From assembly GCA_963701735.1 (NCBI GenBank), contig CAVPBI010000003.1:1-64000 (forward strand): a stretch of DNA of 64,000 bases, in the 5' to 3' direction. Positions 1 to 9,329 of the stretch are shown piece after piece; position 1 is the stretch's first letter, and every line of letters begins with the position of its first letter. The translations under genes were made by a program, and so were the position numbers. This DNA comes from CAWABB01 sp963701735. GTDB lineage: Bacteria; Bacteroidota; Ignavibacteria; UBA10030; UBA6906. The notes under the pieces are model-generated. The model had not been told where the DNA came from. It did no database searches and saw nothing but the letters and a program-made list of their open reading frames with translations.

Positions 1-1184
1 CAGCGCACCAGAAAAACCCCGAATTTCAGGTAGCGGGTTTCGGACACCCCCGGCAAGACCGGGTGATCCGGGGCGGCGCCCGCCCATTCAAGCATTTGCG
101 CGGGCCGGTTCGCCTCGTGGCAGGTCTCGTCTATAATAGACAGGAAGGTCTCGGGGAGGATGTGGTGTGAGCAGGAAGAAGTCGCGAGCAAGCCGCCCGG
201 TTTCAGGACCTTCAACGCGTCCCGGTGCAGCTCCCGGTACCCCTTCTTCGCCATCGGCACGGATTTTCGGGAGCGGGTGAATGACGGCGGGTCAAGGATC
301 ACGATGTCGAACGATCGCCCCTCTCCCGCAAGGATCGGCAGCTTCGTGAAGACGTCCGCCTGCTCGAAGCGGCAGTTCCCCAGGCCGTTCCGCCCGGCGT
401 TTTTCGCCGCGCGCGCGACGGCTTCCGCCGAGCTGTCGATGCCGAGCACGTCGGACGCTCCACCGGCGGCGGCGTTGAGCGAGAAACCCCCGTCGTTGCA
501 GAAACAATCCAGGACGCTGCGCCCCCGGGCGAACGTTTTCACGCGCGCCCTGTTCATCCGCTGATCGAGGAAGAACCCGGTCTTCTGCCCTTCGAGCGCG
601 TCCACGGCATACCCGATGCCGTTCTCCGTGAATTCCGTTTCGCTCTTTGATCCCCGGAGAAAACCTTTGCGCATCGGGAGCTCTTCGAGGGTGCGCAGGG
701 CGGATTCGTTCCGTTCCACGATGGCGGCGGGCGAGAGCAGTTCCTGGATGGCATCGCAGATCTCCGGGAGGCGACGGTCCATGCCCGCCGAGAAGGCCTG
801 GATGGAAACAACATCGCCGAACTTGTCCACGATCAGGCCGGGCAGGAAATCGCTCTCTCCGTGCACAAGCCGGTAGGCGTCGCAGTCGCCGAACATCGCC
901 GTGCGGAGCGCCAGCGCATCGGCGAGCCGCCGGGCGAAGAACGCGGGGTCGATTTCCTGGATTTCCGATGCGAGATGCCGGTAGGCGATGAGCGAGTGGG
1001 GATGATAAAACCCGACGCCCAGCGAGAGCCCGCCGGCGGAGAGCAGCTCAACGACGTCGCCCGCGCCCGGCGCGCCCCGGACCTCCTGGATTTCGTTGCT
1101 GTACGCCCACGGATGCCCCGCGACAATTCTTCGTTCTTCCTTTTTACGCAGGACGATCTGGCGTGTCAAATGATTGTTGGCCAT
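1..1184 (-). CDS. rlmI: 23S rRNA methyltransferase RlmI-like (runs off left edge)
   Basis: SAM-dependent class I methyltransferase of the RlmI/YwbD family, which methylates a cytosine (m5C) of 23S rRNA. Reading from the ATG at 1184, 394 uninterrupted codons reach the window edge. The last two bases (TG) could begin the stop codon, so the protein is probably complete within a residue or two of the family's ~396 aa. An N-terminal PUA-like domain (KKEERRIVAGHPWAYSNEI, GVGFYHPHSLIAYR) precedes the Rossmann methyltransferase domain, which shows motif I LDCFCNDGGFSLNAA and motif IV ILDPPSFTR. FFLDQRMNR lies between them, and SSCSHH near the end carries the family cysteine. It is divergent from the HAD gene. 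No strong ribosome binding site is visible before the start. The family call is firm; the exact target base is inferred. Confidence 0.93.
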   Translation of the reverse strand, partial: MANNHLTRQIVLRKKEERRIVAGHPWAYSNEIQEVRGAPGAGDVVELLSAGGLSLGVGFYHPHSLIAYRHLASEIQEIDPAFFARRLADALALRTAMFGDCDAYRLVHGESDFLPGLIVDKFGDVVSIQAFSAGMDRRLPEICDAIQELLSPAAIVERNESALRTLEELPMRKGFLRGSKSETEFTENGIGYAVDALEGQKTGFFLDQRMNRARVKTFARGRSVLDCFCNDGGFSLNAAAGGASDVLGIDSSAEAVARAAKNAGRNGLGNCRFEQADVFTKLPILAGEGRSFDIVILDPPSFTRSRKSVPMAKKGYRELHRDALKVLKPGGLLATSSCSHHILPETFLSIIDETCHEANRPAQMLEWAGAAPDHPVLPGVSETRYLKFGVFLVR

Positions 1185-1230
1185 AGGTGCATGAAGATAC
1201 CACAATGGCGAAGGAGATACAACCGCTTCA

Positions 1231-1261
1231 TTGGAAATCGCAAGGCCAGTGCGTATATTTA
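1231..1261 (+). promoter_or_regulatory. Promoter of the HAD hydrolase gene, TTGGAA-N17-TATATT
   Basis: TTGGAA at 1231-1236 and TATATTTA at 1254-1261 with a 17-base spacer match the Bacteroidota pattern TTG-N19/20-TAnnTTTG except for the last base. The -10 box ends only four bases before the ATG at 1266, so the predicted transcript would be leaderless or nearly so. Confidence 0.6.
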
Positions 1262-1265
1262 TAAG

Positions 1266-1952
1266 ATGGATACGAATTCGACATCGGCCTGTCCTCCGTT
1301 CCCGGACCTGAAGTGTGTCATTTTCGACCTGGACGGGACGCTCGTGCGCACCAACGAGCTGATCTACGCGAGCTTCAATCATCTGATGGAGCGGCACCTG
1401 GGGCGCACGATGAAGCCGGCGGAGATCGTCGCGCTGTTCGGCCCGCCGGAGGAAGGCGCGATCGAAAAAGTGTTCGGCCCGGAGCGCACGCCGGCGCTGC
1501 TGCAGGAGCTGCTCGCATTCTACGCGGCGCAGCACTCGACGCTGGCCGACCTGCACGAGGGGATCGAAGACGTCCTGCGATTCCTGAAGGATCGGAAGAT
1601 CACGATCGCGCTCTTCACGGGCAAGGGGAAGTGGACCACCGACATCACGCTCCGCGCGTTCGGGCTCGAACGGTATTTCGACCTGATCGTGACCGGGAAC
1701 GACGTGGAGCACCACAAGCCTCATCCGGAAGGGATCCTGCAGGCACTGGAGCGGTTCGGGCTCCAGCCCTCGCAGGCGCTGATGGTCGGCGATTCCGTGT
1801 CCGACGCGAAGGCCGCCCACGCCGCCGGCGTCCGCATCGCGTCCGTATTGTGGGATGCGTTCGATCCCGAACATGTCAGGGCAGCGAACGCCTCGTGCAC
1901 GTTCGACAGCGTTGCAGCATTCGACGCATGGGTCCGGGCCCAGCTGCGTTGA
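1266..1952 (+). CDS. HAD-family phosphatase (phosphoglycolate phosphatase-like)
   Basis: A 228-aa haloacid dehalogenase superfamily hydrolase of the Gph/PpaX type. Motif I is FDLDGT with nucleophile and acid Asp21/Asp23. Motif II is the threonine in ALFTGKGKW, motif III the lysine in HHKPHPEG, and motif IV MVGDSVSDAKAA. The helical cap between motifs I and II fits subclass I, which acts on small phosphate monoesters such as 2-phosphoglycolate or pyrophosphate. The frame is open far upstream, but the ATG at 1266 is the natural start because it lies just after a promoter box and immediately precedes the conserved domain. Substrate cannot be read from sequence. Confidence 0.88.
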   Translation: MDTNSTSACPPFPDLKCVIFDLDGTLVRTNELIYASFNHLMERHLGRTMKPAEIVALFGPPEEGAIEKVFGPERTPALLQELLAFYAAQHSTLADLHEGIEDVLRFLKDRKITIALFTGKGKWTTDITLRAFGLERYFDLIVTGNDVEHHKPHPEGILQALERFGLQPSQALMVGDSVSDAKAAHAAGVRIASVLWDAFDPEHVRAANASCTFDSVAAFDAWVRAQLR

Positions 1953-2073
1953 CCGGGGGCTGCGGCAGTGCCGGCGCACGTAACGCGTATGCATGCGCAC
2001 ACGTCACGATTCTGTATTCACGCAAGTCATAGCCGGCATCCACGCCGGCGACAGATAGAAGGAGACCTCATCC

Positions 2074-3066
2074 GTGTCCACACTCCCCATCGGTGTCATC
2101 GGCGTCGGGCATCTCGGCAGCCTGCATGCGAAGCTGCTCAGGGACGTGCCGGGCGTGAAGCTGGCCGGCATCTATGACGAACGGCCCGACCACGCCGCGA
2201 AGGTCGCGGCGGAGCTCGGAACGACCGCGTTCCGGGACATCGACGCGCTCCTCGCGGCGTCCGAGGCGGTGACGATTGCGACGCCGACGAGCACCCACGC
2301 CGAGGTGGCGGCGCGCGCGATCGAGCAGGGGCGGCACGTGATGATCGAGAAGCCGATCACGGCGACCGTCGCGGAAGCGGAGGCGCTGTGCGCCCACGCC
2401 CGGAAGAAGGGCGTCACGGTGCAGGTGGGGCACATCGAGAGATTCAATGCGGCGATCCTGGCGCTCGAGAAGTTCGAGCTGCGGCCGCTGTTCGTGGAGT
2501 CGCACCGGCTCGCGCAGTTCAACCCGCGCGGGACGGACGTGGCCGTGGTGCTGGACCTGATGATCCACGACATCGACCTGATCCTGAGCTTCGTGCAGTC
2601 GCCCGTGAAACACGTCGACGCGAGCGGGGTGGCGGTGGTGTCGGACAATGTGGATATCGCCAACGCCCGCCTGCAGTTCGAGAACGGCTGCGTGGCAAAC
2701 GTGACGGCCAGCCGCATTTCCCAGCGGAAAATGAGGAAGATGCGGCTGTTCCAGCAGAGCACGTACATCTCGATCGACTTTTCGCAGGGCCTTTCGGAGG
2801 TGTTCCGCCTGGCGTCGCCTGACGAGGCGGTGGAGCCCGGGGTCATGACGCTGGGCGAGATCGGAACCGGAGACCGCAAGCGCCGCGTTCTGTACGAGCA
2901 GCCGGAAGTCAGGGAAGTGAACGCGCTCGCGCACGAGCTGGGTCTGTTCGCGGCGGCCGTGAAGAACGGCACGCGCCCCGTCGTGAGCGGCGACGACGGC
3001 ATGCGGGCCCTGCAGGTGGCGAACATCATCATGGAAAAGATCGGCGAGCAGCGCATCGTCCTGTAG
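2074..3066 (+). CDS. Gfo/Idh/MocA-family NAD(P)-dependent oxidoreductase
   Basis: A 330-aa sugar or inositol dehydrogenase-like protein. The GTG start at 2074 is preceded by a good AGAAGGAG ribosome binding site about nine bases upstream. The N-terminal Rossmann fold has GVIGVGHLG (residues 7-15, GxGxxG). The signature EKP is in HVMIEKPIT near residue 95, followed by GHIERFNAA, typical of bacterial homologues near cell-envelope genes. The C-terminal domain contains DLMIHDIDLIL. Family members oxidise sugar nucleotides; a UDP-GlcNAc 3-dehydrogenase role (GnnA-like, lipid A) is possible but unsupported by neighbours here. The cca gene follows 25 bases later, so the two are probably cotranscribed. 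Confidence 0.85.
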   Translation: MSTLPIGVIGVGHLGSLHAKLLRDVPGVKLAGIYDERPDHAAKVAAELGTTAFRDIDALLAASEAVTIATPTSTHAEVAARAIEQGRHVMIEKPITATVAEAEALCAHARKKGVTVQVGHIERFNAAILALEKFELRPLFVESHRLAQFNPRGTDVAVVLDLMIHDIDLILSFVQSPVKHVDASGVAVVSDNVDIANARLQFENGCVANVTASRISQRKMRKMRLFQQSTYISIDFSQGLSEVFRLASPDEAVEPGVMTLGEIGTGDRKRRVLYEQPEVREVNALAHELGLFAAAVKNGTRPVVSGDDGMRALQVANIIMEKIGEQRIVL

Positions 3067-3091
3067 CAGGCGGCTGCTCGTCCGGTACAGT

Positions 3092-4579
3092 GTGAACGAC
3101 ACAACCCACATCCATCTCACGCACCCCCTCCTGGCGAGGATCGGCGCGATCGCCGACGCGGCGGGCGCCGAGGTCTACGTCGTCGGAGGATACGTGCGCG
3201 ACCTCCTGCTGGAGCAGGGGGACAAGGACATCGACATCCTTGTCGTCGGCGACGGCATCGCGTTCGCGCGGCATGCGGCCCGCGAGCTCGGCGTGGAGAC
3301 CGTCGTGGCGTTCGAGCGGTTCGGGACGGCCATGGTGCCGCTGGACACCGGGAAGGTGGAGTTCGTGGGCGCGCGGCGGGAGGAGTACGCGCACGACTCG
3401 CGCAAGCCGCACGTCACACGCGGAACGCTGACGGACGACCTGATGCGCCGCGACTTCACGATCAATGCGATGGCGGTCTCGCTGAATGCCGGCACGTACG
3501 GCACCCTCGAGGACCCGCTCGGGGGGAGGGAAGACCTCGCAAAAGAGATCATCCGCACGCCGCTCGATCCCGATCATACGTTCGAGGACGATCCACTCCG
3601 GATTCTGCGCGCCATCCGGTTCGCGGCACAGCTCGAGTTCAGGATCGAGGAGCGAACGTTCAAGGCCGTGAGCGGCATGCGCGAGAGGCTGAGCATCGTG
3701 TCGCAGGAGCGGATCACGGACGAGTTCCTCAAGATCATGCGCGTGCCCCAGCCGTCCATCGGCCTCCGGCTGATGTTCGAAACCGGCGTGCTTCAGATCG
3801 TGTTCCCCGAGATCGCGGATATGGCGGGCGTGGATCAGCGGCGCGACCACCACCACAAGGACGTCTTCCTGCACACCTGCCAGGTCGTGGATAACATCGC
3901 CGCGACAACGGACAACGTCTGGCTGCGGTTCGTCGCGCTGGTGCACGACATCGCCAAGCCGAGGACGAAATCGTTCAAGGAGGGGATCGGCTGGACGTTC
4001 CACGGGCATGAGGAGGTGGGGGCGCGGATGATGAAGAAGATCTTCCGCCGGATGAAGTTCCCCATGGACCCGTTGCCGTACGTCGAGAAGCTCGTGCGTC
4101 TGCACCTGCGGCCGATGGTGCTGGTGGACGAGGAGGTGACCGACTCGGCGGTGCGGCGTCTGGTGTTCGAGGCAGGCGAGGACGTGGACGATCTGATGAA
4201 GCTGTGCCGTGCCGACATCACCTCGAAGAACCCCAAGCTCGTGGCGCGGTATCTCCGGAACTACGACCGGGTGATGGAGAAGATCGCGGAGGTCGAGGAG
4301 AAGGACCGTTTGCGGGCCTGGCAGCCCCCCGTGAAAGGGGACGAAATTATGGCGGTTTGCGGGCTTCAGGAGGGCCGGGAGGTCGGAATTCTCAAAAAAG
4401 CCATAGAAGAGGCCATTCTTGACGGCCAAATCCCCAACGAGCACGACGCCGCGCTGGCGTATCTCCTCTCTATTAAAGACGGGATTCTGGAAGGCGCCAG
4501 AGCCGCGAAGAAGGGGACTGTCCCCGGGGAAGACCGCGATCCCGGCGGAGTAATAAGAACTCCTTTTGCGTCGATTTGA
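3092..4579 (+). CDS. cca: CCA tRNA nucleotidyltransferase / poly(A) polymerase with HD domain
   Basis: A 495-aa class II nucleotidyltransferase that adds or repairs the 3' CCA of tRNAs. The head domain shows VYVVGGYVRDLLL and the metal-binding DxD in KDIDILVVGD near residue 45. These are followed by RRDFTINAMAV and the template-like motif DPLRILRAIRFAAQL. The C-terminal half carries an HD domain (WLRFVALVHDIAKP) and ends in a charged tail. The start is a GTG at 3092, with no ATG nearby in frame. HD-containing members of this size are usual in the Bacteroidota-Chlorobiota group. Whether it acts as a CCA-adding enzyme or a poly(A) polymerase cannot be separated by eye; as the only copy seen, CCA addition is likelier. 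Confidence 0.9.
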   Translation: MNDTTHIHLTHPLLARIGAIADAAGAEVYVVGGYVRDLLLEQGDKDIDILVVGDGIAFARHAARELGVETVVAFERFGTAMVPLDTGKVEFVGARREEYAHDSRKPHVTRGTLTDDLMRRDFTINAMAVSLNAGTYGTLEDPLGGREDLAKEIIRTPLDPDHTFEDDPLRILRAIRFAAQLEFRIEERTFKAVSGMRERLSIVSQERITDEFLKIMRVPQPSIGLRLMFETGVLQIVFPEIADMAGVDQRRDHHHKDVFLHTCQVVDNIAATTDNVWLRFVALVHDIAKPRTKSFKEGIGWTFHGHEEVGARMMKKIFRRMKFPMDPLPYVEKLVRLHLRPMVLVDEEVTDSAVRRLVFEAGEDVDDLMKLCRADITSKNPKLVARYLRNYDRVMEKIAEVEEKDRLRAWQPPVKGDEIMAVCGLQEGREVGILKKAIEEAILDGQIPNEHDAALAYLLSIKDGILEGARAAKKGTVPGEDRDPGGVIRTPFASI

Positions 4580-4677
4580 CAACGCAAATCCGGCCGCCGC
4601 AGACAGATTTTGTCGCAACATTCAAGCATTCTTTTCGTTTAAATACTAGTCATCCGCCCCATGTTTCGGAGTCCACT

Positions 4678-6027
4678 ATGCGAATTCTAGCGGCCCTGTT
4701 GGCCACGTTCCTCTTCCTCCACGGTGCAGCCGGAATTGCCCAGGAGCAAACACTCACGCTTCAGCAGGCCATCGACCTTGCGCTTCAGAACAACCTGAGC
4801 GTCGTCCAGTCGCAGAACAACCTGGACGCCGCCGAAAGCCAGTCCCGTGCCGCGATGGGACAGTACCTGCCGTCGCTGGATGCCAGCGGGTCATGGAGAC
4901 GAACCCAGACCGATCAGTCAGGGTACCGGGGTGTCATTCAGGGAACTCCGGTCGACTTCCCCGCGTCGAGCGAGACAAACGGCAGCGTAGGTGCCGGGCT
5001 CTCAGCAGGGCTGACCGTGTTCGACTTCCTCGGCCGTGAAGGGAATGTGTCCGCCGCGAACGCGCGCGAAGCCTCCGCGAAGCTCGGGGTCGTCCGCACG
5101 CGGCAGGCGATCGTATATCAGACCGCCAGCGAGTATCTGAACGTGCTGCGCACGGAGAAGCTTGTTGTGGTCACGGAAGAGAACCTGAAGCGCGACCAGC
5201 GCCAGCTGGAGCGGATCATCGAGTCCAACCGCGTGGGCGCGCTCTCGCTCGCCGACGTGTATCGCCAGCAGTCGCAGGTGGCCAGCGACGAGCTGAGCGT
5301 CATCTCCGCGACGAACAACCACCTGAAATCGAAGGCTGATCTGCTCGCGCTTATCGGACTGGACGCGACGGCAGGATTACAGGGTTGTGGACGCCACGCT
5401 GCCGTCGACGATCGACACCCTCGAGATGCGTCAGCTGAGAAGCGACTTCAAGGGTCTCGGCGTGCTGCAGGACCGCGCGATCCAGGCGCGCCCCGATTTT
5501 ATGGCGGCGATGGAGCAGGTGAACGCCGCCGATGGCGGCGTGACAAGTGCGTACAGCGGCTACTACCCTGCGATCGGCGCATTTGGCGGCTACAACCTGA
5601 ACGGCGAGAAGTTCGAAAACCTGTCCGATAACAAGAGCCTCAGCTGGGGGCTGAATGTCCGCTGGAACATCTTCGACGGGTTCTTGCGCGAGCAGCAGAT
5701 CCAGACCGCCGAGGCGTCAAAGCGCAACGCGGAGATCACAAAGGCGCAGACCGAGCGGGACGTGACTGTTGAGGTGAGGAAGGCGGTGCTGGACCTCGAC
5801 GCGGCGATGAAAGTCGCTGCAGGTCACGGACAAGGCGCTCGTCTCGGCCGCCGAGGACCGGAAGATCGCCGAAGAGCGGTACAATCTGGGAGCGGGCACG
5901 CTGCTCGACCTGCTCGTCGCGAATGCGAACTACGTGAATGCGGAGGCCAACAAGAGTCAACGCCGTCTACGGATATCTGACTGCAAAGTACAATCTGGAA
6001 TTTGCGCTCGGTGAGCGCAAGTACTAA
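4678..6027 (+). CDS. TolC-family outer-membrane efflux protein (three frame changes)
   Basis: Outer-membrane channel of a tripartite efflux system, first gene of a five-gene operon. The ATG at 4678 opens a signal peptide (MRILAALLATFLFLHGAAG) followed by LTLQQAIDLALQNNLSV, the classic start of the first OEP repeat. The second repeat contains LSWGLNVRWNIFDGF. The reading frame changes three times, each as an extra base: near 5384 (resumes VVDATLPSTIDT), near 5812 (resumes SLQVTDKALVSAAEDR) and near 5953 (resumes VNAVYGYLTAKYNLEF). The corrected protein is about 448 aa, ends at the TAA at 6025-6027 and is of normal family length. I interpret the changes as sequence errors rather than gene decay. 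Confidence 0.86.
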
Positions 6028-6051
6028 CACCATCGCTGGGAGCCGGTTTCC

Positions 6052-7344
6052 ATGGCAACGAACGGAAAGAAGAAGACGCGCAAACGGATCATCATCTGGG
6101 GCATTATCGGGGTGCTTGTCATCGCCCTCGGAGTGGTGATCTTCCTCGGTTCGCGCAAAGAGAATGTGATCACGGTGCAGGTCGAGAAGGCCCAGCGCCG
6201 GACCATCACGCAGGTCGTCACCGCCACAGGGAAGATTCAGCCGGAGGTCATGGTCAAGATCTCCCCCGAGGTGAGCGGCGAGATCGTGGCTCTGCCCGTG
6301 AAGGAAGGCGACCGGGTGAAGAAGGGCGACCTTCTGATGAAGATCAAGCCGGACATGTACACCGCGCAGCGAGACCAGGCCTCGGCCGGATTGCTCTCGG
6401 CCAGGGCGGAGCTTGCGCGTACCGAGCCTGAATTCAAGCGGATTTCCTCGCTCTTTGAGAAAGGTCTGGTCTCTGAGTCGGAACATGACCAGGCCAGAGC
6501 CTACTATCGAGTCGGCCAAAGCGCAATATGCCCGCGCGAAGGCGACCCTCGATCAGGCCGAAGAAAGCCTGCGCAAGACCACCGTTTTTGCGCCGATGGA
6601 CGGGACCGTCAGCCAGCTGAATTCCGAGCTCGGCGAGCGGGTGCTGGGGACGCAGCAGTTCCAGGGGACGGAAGTCATGACGATCGCCGACCTCTCACGG
6701 ATGGAAGCGCGGGTGGATGTGTCCGAAACCGACGTGATCAATGTCTCCATCGGCGACACGGCCCGGGTCTCGATCGACGCGTTCCCGGACCGGAAGGTCA
6801 ACGCGCTCGTGTACGAGATCGCGAACACCGCGGCCTCGAGAGGGCTCGGGACGCAGGAGGAGGTGACGAACTTCCAGGTGAAGATGCGCGTGGTGGACAA
6901 GGACATCTCGCTTCGTCCCGGCATGTCGATGATGGCGGACATCGAGACTGAAACGAAGGTGGATGTCCTCACGATCCCGGTGCAGTCGGTCACGACGCGC
7001 GCGCCGAAGATGGAGGTGAAGGATTCGACGGCGGACGGGCAGCGGGGCAAGGTGGTCGAGGCCGGCGGCCCGGTGCGCGGTGCCCGTGGCCGACGAGAAG
7101 AAGCCCGAGGGGCAGATGAAAGAGGTCGCGTTCGTGGTCGTCGACGGCGTCGCGAAGGCGATGCCTGTGAAGCGCGGCATCAGCAACGACACGTATGTGG
7201 AGATCAGCGAGGGCCTCGAAGAGGGTGCGCAGGTCGTGTCGGGGACGTACCGCGTGATCAACCGTGAGCTGGAGGACGGCTCGAAGGTGAAGATTGAAGA
7301 GCCGCGGCGCGGGCGTGGAGCCCCAGCGGGCGGAAGGGGCCTGA
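6052..7344 (+). CDS. HlyD/MacA-like periplasmic adaptor subunit (three frame changes)
   Basis: Membrane-fusion protein linking the inner-membrane ABC transporter to the TolC channel. One N-terminal membrane anchor (IIIWGIIGVLVIALGVVIFL, residues ~14-33) precedes the lipoyl half-motif (KISPEVSGEIVALPVKEGD), an alpha-hairpin and the beta-barrel domains (FAPMDGTVSQL, SLRPGMSMMADIE). Frame changes lie near 6501 (resumes TIESAKAQYARAKATL), near 7078 (resumes VPVADEKKPEGQ) and near 7336. The last matters: as written, the frame runs straight into the ATPase gene. Dropping one G of the GGGG at 7336-7339 restores a TGA at 7342-7344, two bases before the next ATG. Corrected length is about 429 aa. Confidence 0.86.
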
Positions 7345-7346
7345 CC

Positions 7347-8063
7347 ATGAGCGTCATTGAGCTGACCAACATCGTCAAGACCTATGACATGGGCGGCGCG
7401 GAGGAGGTCCACGCCCTGCGAGGTGTCACCGTCGCGATCGGGAAGAACGAGTACGTCGCCATCATGGGGCCGTCGGGGTCAGGGAAGTCCACGCTGATGA
7501 ACATCATCGGCTGCCTGGACACGCCCACCTCGGGGTCATATATGTTCAACGGTCTGGCCGTCAGCGACATGAACGACAACGAGCTCGCGAAGATCCGGAA
7601 CAAGGAGATCGGGTTCGTCTTTCAGACGTTCAACCTGCTGCCGCGTTCAGACGCCCTGCACAACGTCGAGCTGCCGCTGATCTATGCCGGACTCGGCTCC
7701 GGCGAGCGCAGGCGGCGTGCGCTGGAGACGCTCCAGCACGTCGGTCTCGGCGACCGCAGCCATCACAAGCCGAACGAGCTCTCCGGCGGCCAGCGGCAGA
7801 GGGTGGCCGTGGCCCGGGCGCTCGTGACGCGGCCGTCGATCATCCTGGCGGACGAACCCACGGGGAACCTGGACTCGAAGACCGGCGAGGAAATCATGCT
7901 CCTGTTCGAAGAGCTGCACCGGCAGGGGAATACCATCATTCTCGTGACGCACGAGGCGGACATCGCAGAGCACGCCCATCGGGTGATTCGCGTGCGTGAC
8001 GGGAAAGTCGAATCCGACGAGCCTGCGCACAAGCGCAAGACCTACGCAGCCGCGGCGTCCTGA
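7347..8063 (+). CDS. ABC transporter ATP-binding protein, MacB/LolD type
   Basis: A 238-aa intact ATPase of the MacB/LolD/FtsE-like family, the only gene of this operon without a frame change. It has Walker A GPSGSGKST, the Q-loop FVFQTFNLLPR, the signature LSGGQRQRVAVARAL, Walker B IILADEPTGNLDS and the switch histidine in VTHE. The ATG at 7347 follows the repaired stop of the adaptor gene by two bases. Together with the two downstream permeases and the upstream adaptor and channel it would form a MacAB-TolC-like exporter, in which ATP hydrolysis drives periplasmic substrate extrusion. Substrate is unknown; antimicrobial peptides, macrolides and envelope lipids are handled by relatives. Confidence 0.92.
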   Translation: MSVIELTNIVKTYDMGGAEEVHALRGVTVAIGKNEYVAIMGPSGSGKSTLMNIIGCLDTPTSGSYMFNGLAVSDMNDNELAKIRNKEIGFVFQTFNLLPRSDALHNVELPLIYAGLGSGERRRRALETLQHVGLGDRSHHKPNELSGGQRQRVAVARALVTRPSIILADEPTGNLDSKTGEEIMLLFEELHRQGNTIILVTHEADIAEHAHRVIRVRDGKVESDEPAHKRKTYAAAAS

Positions 8064-8096
8064 CGGACGTCCCCGGACGGGAGAACGTTACCAACC

Positions 8097-9329
8097 ATGG
8101 ACTTTCTGCGTGAGCTGGGCGAAGGGCTGATCATCTCGTTCGCGCGCGATCCGCGCGAACAAGATGCGGTCGGTCCTGACAACCCTGGGCATCGTGATCG
8201 GGATCGTGTCGGTCACCCTGATGGCCACGGCCATCGAGGGGGTGAACCGGGCGTTCGACAAGAGCGCCTCCGCCTTCGGGACCGATGTCCTGTATATCCA
8301 GCGGTTTCCGTGGATAAGCAACGAAGACTGGTCGACGCTTCCGGAACCGCAGGCAGCTGGAGACGCGGTTTGCAGCCAAGATCGAGCGGCAGTCGCATGT
8401 ATGCGTCGGCCGTGGCGCCGGTCATCGCCACCCGCCGCCGCGTGACGTACCGCGACAACTCCACAGAGGACGCGTTCGTGACCGGTACGACACACCAGTA
8501 CCTGAACGCCGCGGGGGTCCTCCTCGAGGACGGACGGTTTTTCACCGCGGAAGAATCGGCCGGCGGGCGTCCGGTGTGTACGATCGGAGCCACGATCGCG
8601 GAGAACCTGTTTCCTCGCGAGGACCCGATCGGCAAGACGATCCGCGTCGCCGGGCATCCCTACACCGTGCTGGGAGTCTTCGAGAAGCAGGGCGGGCTGT
8701 TTGGCATGTTCACATCCGACACCCGCGTGTTCGTGCCGATCAATTCATTCGAGAGCAAGTTCGGAGGCAGGCGACGGGACGTCACGATTCAGGTCAGGGT
8801 CGCCGACCTGAAGGAGATGGAAGACGCCAAGCTGGAGCTTGAGGGCATCATGCGCAAGACTCCGCCACATCCCGCCCGGGGAAACCCAAGCGACTTCGAA
8901 ATCAACCAGCAGGAACTTCTGACCGCCGCATTCGCGCCGATCAGCCTGGTGATCGCATCGGTGGGGCTCTTCATTACGGGGCTGTCGCTCTTCGTGGGCG
9001 GCATCGGGATCATGAACATCATGTTCGTGTCCGTGACGGAGAGGACGAAGGAGATAGGGATCAGAAAGGCGATCGGCGCCCCGCGACGGTCGATCCTGAT
9101 GCAGTTCCTGGCCGAGGCGGCGGCGTTGTGTCTTATCGGAGGACTGATCGGACTCGCGATCGCGTTCCCGCTGAGCCTGATCGTGGACCAGGTGCTGCCG
9201 ACCGCGATGCCGGTTTCCGTCGTGTTCATCGCGATCGCGATATCGCTCATGGTCGGCGTCGTGTCGGGATTCCTCCCGGCATACCGTGCGGCAAAGATGG
9301 ACCCTGTGGAGGCGTTGCGCTATGAGTAA
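8097..9329 (+). CDS. MacB-like ABC transporter permease 1 (three frame changes)
   Basis: Inner-membrane FtsX/MacB-type permease. It has an N-terminal helix (MRSVLTTLGIVIGIVSVT), a large periplasmic MacB_PCD domain, and three C-terminal helices containing the family signature GGIGIMNIMFVSVTERTKEI followed by GIRKAIGAPR, ending in MDPVEALRYE. Frame changes as extra bases occur near 8140 (expected ISFRAIRANKMRS), near 8342 (resumes RNRRQLETRFAAKIER) and near 8398 (resumes YASAVAPVIATRRR), restoring the starting frame. Corrected length is about 409 aa, normal for the family. Its stop overlaps the start of permease 2 (ATGAGTAA), indicating translational coupling. Confidence 0.86.
   Translation: MDFLRELGEGLIISFARDPREQDAVGPDNPGHRDRDRVGHPDGHGHRGGEPGVRQERLRLRDRCPVYPAVSVDKQRRLVDASGTAGSWRRGLQPRSSGSRMYASAVAPVIATRRRVTYRDNSTEDAFVTGTTHQYLNAAGVLLEDGRFFTAEESAGGRPVCTIGATIAENLFPREDPIGKTIRVAGHPYTVLGVFEKQGGLFGMFTSDTRVFVPINSFESKFGGRRRDVTIQVRVADLKEMEDAKLELEGIMRKTPPHPARGNPSDFEINQQELLTAAFAPISLVIASVGLFITGLSLFVGGIGIMNIMFVSVTERTKEIGIRKAIGAPRRSILMQFLAEAAALCLIGGLIGLAIAFPLSLIVDQVLPTAMPVSVVFIAIAISLMVGVVSGFLPAYRAAKMDPVEALRYE

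Noticed and set aside
7080..8063. Apparent fusion of the HlyD C-terminus with the ABC ATPase
   Set aside because: The frame continues only because one extra G hides the TGA at 7342-7344. The ATPase has its own ATG two bases later and a complete domain.
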